A DNA stretch of 64,000 nucleotides from Akebia trifoliata. Taxonomy: Eukaryota; Streptophyta; Magnoliopsida; Ranunculales; Lardizabalaceae. The position numbers and the translations under genes were made by a program. Where the stretch lies: NCBI GenBank assembly GCA_017979445.1, contig CM030704.1:14801658-14865657 (forward strand), in the 5' to 3' direction. The notes under the pieces are model-generated. The model ran no database searches, had not been told where the DNA came from, and saw only the letters and a program-made list of their open reading frames with translations. Position 1 is the stretch's first letter. Every line of letters starts with the position of its first letter. Positions 41,065-53,613 of this stretch are shown here, piece after piece.

Positions 41065-43055
41065 AGTCATCCTTTGAAATGAAGAGAAGCCATCTTTCCA
41101 CTACCTGAACAACTATCTACCCTTAGTCAACCCTTTTTGAACCATCACATTCATTTCTCAACCTAGGACCGGGGCAAGTCACCGCTTTTAAGAGAATAAA
41201 AATAAATAAATAAATAAATAATCAAAAGTCAAAACAAAAATATCAAAGTATACTCCTGGTCCGCATGAGGATAAACTGTGACGGCTAAAAGTACAAAAAA
41301 ATCAAAAATTCAAAAACCTCGAATGTCTGATCTCAAGCTCGTGTAACGATGGGAGGAGATGCAAATCATATTTTCGAAACAAAAACAGACAAACCCCGTA
41401 TCCAATCTACCCCTCAATAAATCCAGACTCAGCCTTCTTTACATCATTTCATAACCTAGACTAAACCTACGTTTCGTTCTATTTAAAGTCCTCTCAGATC
41501 AGGGAATGGTTCAAGGCCACTCAATCACGGTAGAAGCACGTCATGAAAAACATTGTCAAGGTATAGCTGATTTTGCTACTTAACTCAGATTTCAAGCCAC
41601 CAAAGTCGTTGGAAGACCCGAGAAGGGAGGTCAGGTCAAATATTTGAAAAAAAAGAGCGACTTGAAGTGTAGAGTCATTGATCTTGAAACTCAACTTGAG
41701 TCACCGTACCATGAAAATCGTTGGAGGAACTCGAGAGGGGAGTCCAGATCTGTTACTCAAGACAAAGCGCCACTAGAAGAGTAGAGTGTTCGATCTCGCA
41801 GCTCAACTTAAGTCATCAAGCCACAAGGGGCATAGAGAAACCGAGAAGGTATTCAAAGTAAAAAATCTATAAATAAGCATAGACTAAAAGGGCATAGTGA
41901 AAATATCAAAACCATCGGCACGATGAAAGCCCAAAAATGGTGTCGATGCGCAAAAATGTGAAAACCGGGTCTAGTGAAAATCGTAATTGGTGCCAGGGGC
42001 AGAAATGAAAAAATAAAAAAAAAACAAAAACAAAAACAAAAAACAAAAAAATAAAAAAAAAACAACTCCTGGCCCGCAAGAGTATAAACTCTGAACGATA
42101 AAAATCTCGAAATCCTCAATGTTCCAACGGATACAACGAAGATAACTCAGTCAAAATTCTCAGTCTCGGGGATGACTCTAAAGAGGCTAAGGATTAGCTG
42201 ACACTTGTATCATTGGCATTTGGCAAAAGCACCACGATCGTTGACGTTTAGAGTCGTCCAACACTAGTTTGTCACAGATTATTCGACAAAGGCAATCTTT
42301 TAAAATCTAAAACAAAAAAACATGCATCATCAAAATTACTATTTTTAGCCTATGACGAAAAATCTTGGACTTTTATTAAAATCAAGAGTTTTCGAAAGCA
42401 GTAGATATATCTGAGGCCACTACATAAAAACCTATCTGATTCATTTCAAATAGTGCTATATCATCTTCTCAAAAGTAGGGTACGAAAAGGAACAACGGGC
42501 AAGGAACCACTCATATATCCCCTTGAGGAGCATAGTAGGCACCAAATCTATCCTCGAAGGCTTTGATTTGAGAAGACTGGTCAATAATGATTATCTCTGC
42601 ATCCGAGGCAAGATGACTGACCGAATACTCAAATATCAAGTCGTCATGCATTTTCAAAGCAAGTCTCTCTCGAGAATGGCCACGCTACGCTAAGCCCTCT
42701 CAAGAGATCCTGTAACTTCCATGAAGGAGAAACAAAGTTCGAAATTCAAAATCAACGAGGGAAAAAGAAAAAATATTTCAAAATTGCATTGCATGGTTTA
42801 AAACGTCGATCATTTTCCAAAACTCATCAAAAATCAATCCAAGATTTCAAACGAGCTCCGTGCCACGAAATCAAGGGTTTCAAAAAAGCTAACCCTGTCA
42901 GACCCCGTGCTTGGGTAGCCACAATCTACGAAAAATCTTCAATCCATTCGATGTTTTTAACCATCTTGCGATGAATCATTTTGGGTTCGCACAAATAAAG
43001 GTCTATTCTATTCTTTACAGTTCTTTGCAAGCAACTCCTGCAAAGAGGGGGCAGC
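41065..43055 (+). other. Copy B 3' noncoding region
   Basis: It is colinear with A 4639-6620, about 96-97% alike in stretches compared by eye. It holds the ~115-base repeats (41595-41830), the duplicated CCTGG block (41257 and 42068), an (AAAT)n run near 41200 and the antisense PMD2 relic (42526-42675). It ends with CAAAGAGGGGG, the polypurine tract (43041-43051). Confidence 0.8.
42526..42675 (-). pseudogene. Antisense relic of the PMD2 C-terminus (copy B)
   Basis: It is nearly identical to the A relic at 6092-6240 and is read on the minus strand. It corresponds to the PMD2 end in D at 15330-15490. The open frame is short and carries no start. Confidence 0.7.
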
Positions 43056-45042
43056 TGTAGACACCCCGATTTGCACGAACCCATTAGGAAAATCTAAATT
43101 TTCTCGAATTGATTCCAAGTTAGACTTAAGCTTTCTCAATGGACTCACATTGCCACTTGGCATCATTATTCATGCATATTTATTGCATCTCATATCATTG
43201 CATGCCCATACCTTGTCCCTAATCCACTTTAAATCTATATCCATCACTCATACCCTATCCCAAGTCCATAAATAAAGTCCATATCCTAAACCCAATGACC
43301 CAAATCCATTACCTAGCCCAACCTAAGCCCAAGACGAAGTCTATTCTCTAAGCCCAATAGCAAATCCATTCTAAGCCCATTCTTTCACCCCCTCAAAAGA
43401 TGACACATGTTGATCTCCCATTAGCCTTCAATACCCAATGCATTATCTAATTGGAGGGTCAACTCCCCCTTTGTGAAAACTCAAGAATGCCCTTCCCAAA
43501 AAGGTTGGTCAAACCAAAAAGGTTCTTGGGTCTTTAGTAATAATTTATAAAGTTGAGAGAACTTCCAATCATACCCTCAAAAAGTGGGAATCTTCAAGTA
43601 CATATATAAAGTTCTCCCATTAGTCCATTTCAAAATTATACTTCCACCTTTGCTTTATTTGTTATTTACAAATGAATTAAGATATACTTTTTACCTACTA
43701 CTCCACCTTTACACATGTCATTCTCGTACTCACCCTCCCAAAAGTACTTGTGTTCTCCCATTTGTCCATTTTAAAAATATACTTACACCCTTGATTTTTT
43801 TCTTATTTACAAATGAACCAAGATCTACTTTTTACCTACCACTCCATCTTTACAAATGTCACTCCCTTATTCACCCTCCCAAAAGTACTTTTGTTTTCTC
43901 ACCTCTATTTATCAAAAAACCTAAGATCAAAGAATGTTTTTCGGGTTTCTTCACAAATGTCATTTTTACCCTCAAAAAAATGAAAAATCCCAAAAGAAAC
44001 AACCTAAACCTCATGTCCATTTTCATTATTTTTAGGGTTGGACTACTTTATCCCCAAAAGTCCTCTAAAAACTCTATAATACCCTCATTTTCGAAGAACA
44101 ATTCATGCTCTCAAGCCCCCATCTCTCAACCTAAAACTTTACCAAAATCTTTATTCATTCTCTCATCTTCTAAACTTCAACTCAACCCTCAACCATCTCA
44201 CTCAACTCTCAAGCCTACTTTTCAAAGGTCAAGTTCATCAAGGGACAAGGTGGGGTCAAGATGTAGTTTATTTATTTTAAAGCTTGCATCTTCTTCTTCT
44301 AACCCTCTACTTTATTTTCTTTTTAGAAATCCCTTAGGATGTAATGCATACCCTCTCCCATCCCCGGTAGATTGGACTAAGGTTCGATCGAAAGGATGAG
44401 GGTTGAAGCCCTTTTCACCCCAATATCATGCATCATCTTGTACACAATGCACACACTCACCTATGTATGACAATGATGAAAAAATGTGTCACCCTCTTGA
44501 TGAGGTGAAGCACTAAGTTTCTATTGATGCATACATGCATCAAGGTTGTGGCTCAAGGGAACTCATCATTGAGTCTCTCTAAGAGCTCAAACCTACATTC
44601 ACATTCATAAATTTAATGTGACTACATGGGTCATTATCTTCCATAGAATGCCCTTAATGTCACTTTGAAATAAAAACCCTTTGAAAATGGGACATTTCAC
44701 TCTAATGCACACACCACCCTCATCATGCATTCTCATGCATTTTAATATTTATTTTCCTAATTTTTACAAGAATAATGGCCAAACAAGATAACCACCTTTG
44801 GTGGGGAGGATGGGGTGCCTAACACCTTCCCCATCCTCTAACCGGACCTCCTTACCTAGATCTTAGGTAGACCTTTCCTTTTTCAACATATGAGAGTTAT
44901 TACAATGCTATGGAAAAAATGATTTTCAAAAAATTTGATTCGGATGCCCATTCACGCCCATTCACACCCATTTCCAAAAAAGAATTGTGGCGACTCCAAA
45001 CAATATAGCATTGAGGTTCATGGCGAACATTTCATGTCTACA
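43056..45042 (+). mobile_element. Complete LTR shared by copies B (3') and C (5'), 1,987 bases
   Basis: It runs from TGTAGACACCCCGATTTG to CATTTCATGTCTACA, preceded by B's polypurine tract. It is followed directly by C leader repeat DNA without a primer site. It contains the LTR hairpin (44806-44838), a changed TATA position (CTATAATAC near 44065) and GTGGCGACTCC near 44989. It serves two internal regions at once, as expected after recombination between tandem copies. The 271-codon frame at 43584-44399 lies in LTR DNA and has no recognisable domain. Confidence 0.9.
44806..44838 (+). ncRNA. LTR hairpin with conserved loop (B/C shared LTR)
   Basis: It is a perfect 10-base stem, GAGGATGGGG with CCCCATCCTC, around the loop TGCCTAACACCTT. 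Compare F1 (56552-56584): the same loop apart from one base, with an unrelated but perfect stem. Confidence 0.8.
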
Positions 45043-45240
45043 GGGTCCATGAGCCATATTCAATTCGAACCGGATCCACGACCCGTATCCATTCTAATTG
45101 GGTCCACAACCGATATCTAATCGAAAATGGGTCCAGGACCTATATCCATTCGAATTGGGTTCACAATCCATATCCAATCCAAATTGGGTTCATGACTCGT
45201 ATCCATTTCAAATTGGGTTCACGACTCATATCCAATCCAA
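45043..45240 (+). repeat. Copy C degenerate hairpin repeat directly after the LTR
   Basis: Five to six units such as GGGTCCACAACC and GGGTTCACGAC derive from the B-type 29-base unit with most arms decayed. The first unit touches the LTR end at 45043, so the primer site was deleted. Confidence 0.75.
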
Positions 45241-45600
45241 ACTATGTCAATCTTCCAATTTTAACACGAATCATTAAGATCAACAATCGGCTAATCAATC
45301 CAAATGAATCCAATCATTTTCTAACAAATTAGATTTGAAAAAAAGGTGTTTTAACGCACCGATTGCAATTTTTGATCAAAGTCGGTGCCTAAAAACGATC
45401 TTACCCTGTTGATACGAGGGGAATAGATATGTCTATTTAAGGAAATAAGGTGACTTAAGAGTACCCTTGCTAAGGCATTGTGCACTACCTCTTCTTTGGG
45501 GATCTGACTGGCCAACCTTGATTTCAGAGATTTGAATTGAAAATTGACAAAAGATTTTTCCATCTCAATCCGTTTGCATTAATCTATCTTTATAAAATAT
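45241..45600 (+). other. Copy C conserved leader segment
   Basis: It holds the GCACC and GGTGC hairpin arms (about 45356-45389) and TACGAGGGGAATAGAT as in B and D. No gene is seen. Confidence 0.55.
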
Positions 45601-46195
45601 TTTTTTTTTAACTCTGTGTTAATACCTAACTCGGTGCTAACTAACCTTCGATTTTGTGCCGACAAACCTACAACTCCGTATTGACCAATACCCAACTCCG
45701 TGCTGATAAACCTTCGATTTCGCATCAATAAACCTTTAGCTATGTGCTAACAAACTCTTGGTTCTGTGTCGATAAACCTTCAGCTCCTTGCTGACAAATC
45801 TCCGGCTCTGTGCTGATAAACCTTCAGCTCCGTGTTAACAAACCCATGGCTCCGTGTCGATAAACTTCCAACTCCGTGTTGACAAACATCTGGCTCCGTG
45901 CTGATAAACCTCCTACTCCGTGTTGACAAACCTCCTGCTCCATGTCGATAACTCTTCAGTTCCATGCTAACAAACCTCTGGCTCCATGTCAATAAACCTC
46001 TAGCTTCGTGCAGACAAACCTCCAACCCCGTGCTGATAAACCTCCAGCTCTGTGCTAACTAACCTTTGACTCCATACCGATAAACCTTCAGCTCCATGCT
46101 ACTAACCCTCTAGTTCCATGTCGATAAATCTCCAGCTCTATGCTGACCAAGACCCAGCTTCGTGCTGACAAACCCCAGCTCCGTACTGACACAAA
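45601..46195 (+). repeat. Copy C 22-base leader array
   Basis: About 26 diverged copies of the AACCTYCAGCTCCGTGCTGAT-type unit. The open frame on the minus strand at 45780-46025 is an artefact of the repeat, as in B. Confidence 0.9.
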
Positions 46196-46315
46196 AAATT
46201 ATAACTCCAACCTAATCCAGACTTTCTTAATTCAACTTTACCAATTAATCCAATTTGGCATAATAAATCGTCATACATCCTCATTGTGTAAATAAATATA
46301 GTAACACTCAACCTC

Positions 46316-46331
46316 TTATCTACAGGTGGCC
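46316..46331 (+). promoter_or_regulatory. Candidate 3' splice site at the start of C gag
   Basis: CTCAACCTCTTATCTACAG precedes GTGGCCAAACG, the same as in B despite ~12% overall divergence. This is consistent with selection on the site before decay. The aligned ATG is at 46398. Confidence 0.4.
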
Positions 46332-48190
46332 AAACGACCTAAAAAAAAGTACTTGCCACCTAACAATCCTCCATATTTTCTACTCTCATAACAAACCATG
46401 TGCACTTCAAAGCAACCTCAACTATTAATGAAAAAACTAATAACGGATCTCACTTCGAAGCTAAATATAGTGGTGAAGGTGTTAGAAAAACATGACAAGA
46501 TTTTAGATCTATTAATAGCAAATCCAAGTATCATTAAGGCTATTCAACATCAAACCTCAGGCTCGAATCAGGCTATACCGGAACAACTACAACAACAATA
46601 GCCACCAGCGTAGAATATCCTACCACCCATGGCTCCAACCAATCAAGGGCCACCAATTCACATTCATTGTAACCCACAACAACAAGATGTCATTCAAAAA
46701 AAAAAGGTGAACTTAGAGCAACTAAAGTGAGAAGCACCACAGAGGAAAAACTAACTAACAAGCTTGAGGAAGTTGATGAGGAGATCCGAAGAATGAATGG
46801 AAAAGACTTCACAAATGAAATGAGATTCAGAGATCTTTGCCTATATCCAAACGCACTATTACCGCCAAAGTTCAAGTGTCCAGACTTCGAGAAGTATAAT
46901 GGTATCGGATGCCCTCTATCCCACTTGAAACTCTACTGTGGATCTATGTGCCAATTTGGTGATGATGATAGGATGTTAGTCCAGCTCTTTCAAAGGAGTT
47001 TAATAGGGGTGGCCCTCTCATGATTTTCTCAGTTGGATCATTCTCGAATTAAGAGTTGGCAAGATCTGACTATGGTTTTCTCAGAAGAGTATAGGTTCAA
47101 TACATATATGGGACTGGACAAGAATGACATGGCCAAGATGACTCGGAAGCCAAAGGAAAGTGTGAAAGAGTATGCACAAAGGTGGCGGGAATCGACCTCT
47201 AAAGTGAAACCGCCAATGATAGAACAAGAGATGAACACCATATTCATCTCAACTTTGGGCCACTCATTCCATACTCATCTAGTGGGCCATACGACTGTAA
47301 GCTTTTCGTCATTGGTCCAAGTAGCGGATTGGGTGGAAGACGGTATCCGATTAAGTCTAATTTACGACTTGTTCAGTCTAGGGGCAATATTGGGGGGTCC
47401 ATCCAACGGAAGCCAGTCGTTTTGAACAAGAAGAAAGAGGAAGTACAAGTTACAATCTACAACCCATCTAACCATTCTTCGTCCTAGCACCAATAGTGAA
47501 CCAGAGGCCACCAGCTTTTCAAGCCCCTTTCAGAGTTAATTAACCTCAAGCTGTACCTATTCCATAAACATTCCAGTTCAGGCAAAATCCAGTGTTTGGT
47601 CAGAACCCTCAATTTGCCCAGAACCATCAATTTGAGCAGCGCAAACCCAATAGGGTCCCTCGAGTATTCACCCGTTTTCCTATGACTCTGTTAGAATTAT
47701 TACTAGTACTACTTAGGGGAAAATACCTCAATAGGAGGTAGCCAAACCCAAAGACCTTAAGAGATCTTCAATGAGAGTGTGTCGTGATGTGGGGAGGGGT
47801 ACTCGCAGCACGACTAAGCGAAATCATCGTAATACATAGGAAACGAAAACAAACTTTAACTCGCTCTTTAGATAGAGGTTTGCTCACTGCCATAGAGCCC
47901 CGCCTCCTCGGATTACCAAAAGGAAGGGGAGAAAAAAAGGGGCTCATATGGCCGTGAATCTGACCAACCAAATAAAGGGACCTGGGTACAACCCCAATCA
48001 ATTCTGTGAGTTTCATATGGGTACACCAAGGCATGCCACCGACCAATGCTGACAACTTAAGTATCAAGTTCAGAATTTTATTGATATAAAAACCATCATC
48101 TTGGATGGTCCAACGGCCCAAGCATCTTAACAGAATATCAATTAGAACCCTTTACCGACGTACAAGGGGGGAGGCAATGGACCCACAGTA
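46326..48190 (+). pseudogene. gag: Copy C gag, with a foreign insert
   Basis: The first ATG is at 46398. The core FRDLCLYPNALLPPKFKCPD, GIGCPLSHLKLYCGSMCQFG and MNTIFISTLGHSFHTHLVGH is well kept (46727-47425). The zinc knuckle region CEFHMGTPRHATDQC lies near 48005. Between them, at about 47756-47971, sits a ~216-base segment absent from B and D. Stops near 47022 and 47425 and frameshifts kill the ORF. Confidence 0.88.
47756..47971. other. Foreign ~216-base insert in C gag
   Basis: Copies B and D run straight from the PNPE/PNSE-like codons to GPGYNPN; C has extra DNA between them. The insert is GC-richer than its surroundings, and its minus strand is open for about 50 codons (for example RRRGSMAVSKPLSKERVKV). 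GACC occurs at both edges. Its source is unknown; an organelle fragment is one possibility. Confidence 0.6.
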
Positions 48191-49290
48191 AATTCCATAG
48201 AGAGGGATGAACCAAGCTTCGACCCTTCAGTCCTAATAGTACCTATTAGCTCCAAGATTAAAGTCAACTTGAGGAAGGAATCAGCGTCCTCAAGCATCAA
48301 TGTTTACCTCGAGACATAACTAACCAATCACCATCCCAACTACCAATCAGAATGGCCAATCTCACTATTCATTCAAACTCCCATACCTCGATTCCCTTTC
48401 TACCACCACTCATCATACCTTACACAACACCAACTTTAAACTATTCCTCTCGACCACATCTTATCATACCCTACCCTATACCGACCTCTCAAACTTCAAA
48501 CTTCTCCTTTCGACCACCTCTCATCCTACTCTATGCTAACTCACAAATCCCTAACATCACTACACTAACCACCAAGCTTGGCCCACCACCTTTATCCTCC
48601 ATCTAAAGTCAAACCTTTAACCTAAGACCATCATATCCCCTAAACATTTTTTGTACCACTCAAATCAAATCATCCCATGGAGTTATGAGATGATAATCGT
48701 CACATCGGTAGAGATTGAAAAGTCGAAGGAGGCTATGGTCACAGACATTGGTCACATGACCAGATCAAGGAGGTATTACAAGGTGTCGAAAAAAGAACAA
48801 AAAAGGTAGATCGAAGAAGAAAGAAGAAAAGAAAAGGGAAAATGAAAGCTTGTGAAGGAAGAACAAGTACCACAAAAAGAGTCAGAGAAGAAGAAGAATA
48901 GGGTAACCAATAAAGAAGCAACTAACCTTTTCAAACTCATTCGAAAAAGTGTTATAACATTGTGGAACAGTTGAACGGAATGCCAGCTCAGATCAGTATC
49001 TTTGACCTACAATTAAATTCAAAGCACCATTGGGAAATAGCACTCAAAAGTTCTTAGTAGTGCACATGTACCCGAGACCACCTCTTTAGAAGAGTTGTAA
49101 TGAACAGTAAGACAGATCATGACCCCCAATCTTATCACCTTCACAGAAGACAAATTTATCAATGAAGGGCGTATTCACATTGAGCTGTTACACATCATAG
49201 TAATATGCAAGGGCATGATGGTAGCAGGGGTATTGATCGACAATGGCTCGACTTTAAATGTCTGCCCTTTACAAACTCTACACAAGTAAA
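48191..49290 (+). pseudogene. pol: Copy C gag-protease spacer and start of protease
   Basis: A Pro/Ser-rich part (48352-48606) is followed by TDIGHMTRS, Lys/Glu-rich sequence and the protease start, with VLIDNGSTLN (Asp-Asn-Gly 49239-49247). Just after the NVCPL block the sequence jumps to the Gly-rich tail. About 450 bases found in B (roughly 36215-36665) are deleted. Confidence 0.75.
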
Positions 49291-50590
49291 ACGTAGATCA
49301 ACACTCAAAAGGTCTAGTACCTAAAGGAACAGGTAGGGCCATTCTGATTAGTACCTAAAAGCATACTCCCTACTTCGGTCTCGAATTTAAGCCTACGAAG
49401 AATGACATCTCGGACATGAATGATAAGAAGAGGGAACTTCGACTCGCACGAACACAAAATCGAGAACCTAATGTTTGGAACTTAGGCAAAGTACCACACA
49501 TCAACGTTAGCTTCCCATGATCAATAAAAAGGCCAGATGATCTGTTAGAATTGATGTCTACAACCTACTCAAGAGAGCCAAGTATTGTAAGTATTGAACC
49601 GGTTCAAGTACAAGAAGACTTATTCGTTGAGTCCCCGCATTCCTTTACGGATGGCATGGACATCTTGTTCAAAGGGGATTCCGAATGGAGTTAAGAGGAA
49701 AAAGAAAAATAGCCCGCTAAGGCAAAAATTGCAATATGCGAAGAAGAAGAATCAATGTTCCCCTTTTAAATCGATTGTGATCTATCGTAATTCCACCAAT
49801 CCTTCAAATACCTATACCCGGATCTGACGACAGTCATCCGAAAATGATGGTCATATCTAAACCATCAAAGGAGTCACTCTCCCAATTTATCTACCCTACA
49901 GAAGAGAGAGAAACTTTCAAGAATTGGGAGGAGTACCCAATCACTTATGAGGCCACGATAGGGTCCAAAATCCTTAAGACCTCCAAAAAAAATGCTATTT
50001 ACAGAATCTCATTTGCCCGAGGACCATAATGAGCCATCGTCCTTGGAACAAGACTATTTGGGGGCTCACCTCCGCTACTACTGAATTTACATGATTTTTC
50101 TAGTTTCAAGAGTCCCGATAATTTACAAAATCCAAACAATAAAAAATCTTTCAAAATTCAAAAAAATCATAAATCTTCAAAATACTAAAGGTTTTTAAAG
50201 AATTACCTCAGTTGAATGAGCCTTGTGACAGAACATAGTATGAACGAGAGGAATATGACTTTGACCTCGAACTTGACTTTGATTTTATGGGGATTGAAGA
50301 AGTGTCCAAGGAAGAAGTTGAATATCCTCCAAAAGAAATAAAAAAAACTCATGGAACGTCACGAGAAGGGTGTTCAACCAAATATAGAGGATACAGACTC
50401 AGTGAACCTAGGTACTGAAGATGACTCACGGATCGTTAAAATCGGAGTCTTACTGATGACTGAGCAGAAAAAAAAGATGACAAAATTCTTATAGTAGTAC
50501 CAAGATGTTTTCACATGGTCCTATCAAGACATGCCTGATTTAGACATAGATTTAGTCATCAACAAGTTACCTATAAAATCAAAAAGCAAG
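49291..50590 (+). pseudogene. pol: Copy C linker before reverse transcriptase
   Basis: It contains VPHINVSFP, the acidic SFTDGMDILFKGDSEW block, an A-rich part (50095-50205) and NLGTEDDSRIVKIGVLL near 50405. A TAG after PFK/PIK (50599-50601) is at the same place as the B stop. Many frame breaks are present. Confidence 0.65.
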
Positions 50591-51931
50591 CCATTCAAGT
50601 AGAAATTACGAAAATTAAAGCTAGAATGGACACTTAAGGTAAGGATGAGGTAATGAAGCAGTTTCAAGTAGGGTTTCTCATAGTATCCACCTACCCCGAG
50701 TGGCTGGCTAACGTTGTGCCAGTACAAAAAAAGGATGGAAAGTGTGCATGTGTAAACTACCGAGATCTAAACAGGGCCAGTTCTAAGGACGACTTTTCAT
50801 TATTGCATATTGACACTCTTGTCGATAATACGGTAGAGCATGGTATGTTTTCATTTATGGATGGCTTCTCGGGCTACAATTACATAAAATGGTAAAAAAA
50901 AAACCAAGAGAAGACTGCGTTCATCACACTTTGGGGTACCTTTCACTATAAGGTCATGACATTTGGTCTCAAGAATTTTGGGGCAACTTACCAATGAGCC
51001 ATGACTACTATATTTCATGACATGATTCATAAGGAAATAGAAGTATACATAGATGACATGATAGCTAAATCCAATCTCGACGAGGATCATCTGATAAATC
51101 TGAAGAAATTATTCGATCGATTAAGGAATTACAATCTAAGGTTTAATCCAGCAAAGTGTGTATTTGGGACAATGTCAGGAAAGCTATTGGGGTTTATTGT
51201 CAATAGAAGAGACATCGAAATTGATCCAAATAAAAGTACATCATAAATATGGAGCCACCCAAATCAGAAAAAAAATCAAGGGATTCCTAGGGAGAATCTA
51301 ATACATTAGTCGGTTCATCACACAACTTACGTCAATCTGTGAGCTAGAATTCAAACTACTAAAGAAGAATAGTTGAAAGAATGGAATGAAGATTGTCAGG
51401 AAGTTTTCGACAAGATCAAGAAATACCTGCTTAATCCACCAGTCTTGGTTCCTCCTACACCTGGTCTTCTGTTGATATATCTTTCCATACAAGAAAATTT
51501 CATGGCTTGTGTACTGGAGCAATATGATGAAACTGGTCAAAAAAAGCAAGCCATCTACTACCTCAATAAAAAGTTCACAAGTTATGAGGTGAACTATTCG
51601 ACTCTTAAGAAGACATGTTGTGCCCTCGTCTAAGCATCACAACAGCTACGCTATTACTTACTCAGTTACTCGACCAAGCTCATTGCTCAGATGGACCCTT
51701 TGAAGTATCTCTTTGAAAAGTAGACATTAATGGGATGTACTACAAAATGACAACTACTATTATTCGAGTTCGACATCACCTATGTCACTCAAAAAGCCAT
51801 TAAAGGCAAGCCATCACCGACCACTTAGCAGAGCATCCTCTACTTGACTATGAGTTACTCAAGACAAATTTTCCTGATGAAGCCATTTTGTTCATCAAAG
51901 CTAAAGACGACGATGAAGACAAAAGCTGGAA
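50591..51931 (+). pseudogene. pol: Copy C reverse transcriptase and RNase H
   Basis: VPVQKKDGKCACVNYRDLNR, FSFMDGFSGYN (first Asp), YIDDM near 51046-51060 and NPAKCVFGTMSGKLLG are seen. RNase H has YSTLKKTCCALV, followed by a stop near 51632. Frame breaks occur near 50895, 51245 and 51375. It is dead but complete in layout. Confidence 0.85.
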
Positions 51932-52330
51932 AATGTATTTTGATGGGACAGTAAATAAAAAAGGAAATGAAATTGGGGCAGTCTTGATCAAACCAAACGG
52001 AACTCATATCCCCATTTTAGTTAGACTAAGGTTCTAATGTTCAAACAACGAAGTTGAGCATGAAGCATGCATCGTGGGATTGAAAGTAGCAATTGACCTT
52101 GAAGTGGATGAAATAGATATATTCGGAGACTCGAGTCTGGTAGTCTACCAGACAATGGGAGAATGGAAGACCTGAGAGCAAAGGCTAGTTCCTTATCATG
52201 AGTATTTCGAGGATCTGAGCTCAAACTTCACCCAAATCTCATTCACCTACATGCCAAGGGCTAAGAACCAGTTTGCAAACGCATTGGCCACTTTGGCTTC
52301 AATGATCAGTATCTCTGAAGACACCATTAT
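51932..52330 (+). pseudogene. pol: Copy C archaeal-type RNase H
   Basis: It holds MYFDGTVNKKGN, NNEVEHEACIVGL, IFGDSSLVVYQT and KNQFANALATLASM. The last acidic residue (Asp in the other copies' FADA) is Asn here. TGA near 52173 replaces CGA of B. Confidence 0.82.
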
Positions 52331-53613
52331 CGACCCTCTTGAGATCGATATTCAAGACGAGCCAACATATTGTTTGCCTATGAAAATTGAAGAGCCTAAA
52401 GAAAAACCATGATATGCAGACATCAACGCATTTTTCGATGATCGAACTTTCCCATTGGATGCCACAACAAATGATCGAAAAGACTATTCAATGATTGACA
52501 GACAGTTCTTCTTGAGTAATGGAGTCTTATATAAAAAGTCACACCATGAGGTCCTTCTTAGGTGTGTAATAGAAGTAGAAGCTCAACACTTGATTGAAAC
52601 TGTACATGGTGGAGTCTATGGACCTCACATGAATGAACATATGCTCGCAAAAAAGATAATGAGAATAGGTTACTACTGGATGACCATGGAGAACGACGGG
52701 TACCAAAATGTTCGGAAATGTCATTTATGTCAAATTTACACCAACAAGATCAATGCATCACCTTCAGAGTTGCACAACATGACCTCTCCCTGGTCCTTCT
52801 CACTCTGGGGCATGGACGTCATCGGACAAATCAATCCTCAAGCTTCTAATGGGCATCGCTTCATATTGGTTGCCATCGACTACTTTACGAAATTGGTAAA
52901 AGCCACATCCTACACCAATGTTACAAGGGGGGGGATAGTAAATAACAACATCATATATCAGTAGGGTCTCCCAAGCGGGATAGTAACTGATAATGCCAAG
53001 AATCTCAAGAACAAATATATGTCCAAAATGTGCAAGGATTTTTAGATCACCCATCATAACTCAGTCATTTATAGATCAAAGATGAACAAAGTAGTTGAAG
53101 TCGCTAATAAAAATATCAAGAAGATCATCCGAGAAAATGGCTATCACTTACAAAAATTGGCACGAGATGTTACCATTCGCTCTACACGCTTATTGAACGT
53201 CGATCTGAATTTTGATTGGGGTAACGCTTTATTCGCTATTCTATGGAATGGAAACAATTTTACCTGTTGAGGTAGAGATTTCCTCTCTTCGAATCTTGAA
53301 ATAAGTTGAACTAGATGAAGCTGAGTGTGTCCAAGTCCGACTCGATCAGTTAAACTTAATAGAGGAGAAACGTCTTTCAACAATCTGTCATGGGCAAACT
53401 TATCAACGGAGAATAGCACGTGCTTATATCAAGAAGGTTTGACCTCGAGAATTTGTACCAGGAGACCTAGTACTAAAGAAGATTCTGCCAATACAACGGG
53501 CCATTCGTCATCCAAAAGGTGCTGTTTGAGGATTATTAATCCTCACAGAGATGGACGGGGAAGTCTTTCCACAACCGATCAACACTGACATTATCAAGAA
53601 ATATTACGCCTAA
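52331..53613 (+). pseudogene. pol: Copy C integrase
   Basis: HGGVYGPHMNEH and KCHLCQIYTNKI form the zinc part. WGMDVIGQI, VTDNAKN and VVEVANK keep the D, D, E residues, but indels near 52930 and stops near 52962 and 53043 break the core. A ~40-base deletion removes part of the C-terminal segment near 53490. It ends KKYYA and TAA at 53613. Confidence 0.85.

Larger units (their letters stand above)
29221..45042 (+). mobile_element. Copy B: nearly full-length Tat-type element
   Basis: It has a partial 5' LTR (29221-30329), primer site, leader arrays (to 33475), gag, protease, RT, two RNases H, integrase (ends 41064), 3' noncoding region and a complete 3' LTR (43056-45042). The 3' LTR is at the same time the 5' LTR of copy C. 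No antisense PMD module is present, only its C-terminal relic. Frameshifts and stops break gag and pol, so it is not autonomous. Confidence 0.9.

Noticed and set aside
43584..44399. 271-codon ORF
   Set aside because: It lies wholly within the B/C LTR. The same DNA in C (63469 on) and in the B 5' LTR is not open over its length, and there is no known domain.
47768..48121. 117-codon minus-strand ORF in C gag
   Set aside because: Its 3' half lies in the foreign insert and its 5' half is antisense to gag. It is a chance fusion of open stretches.
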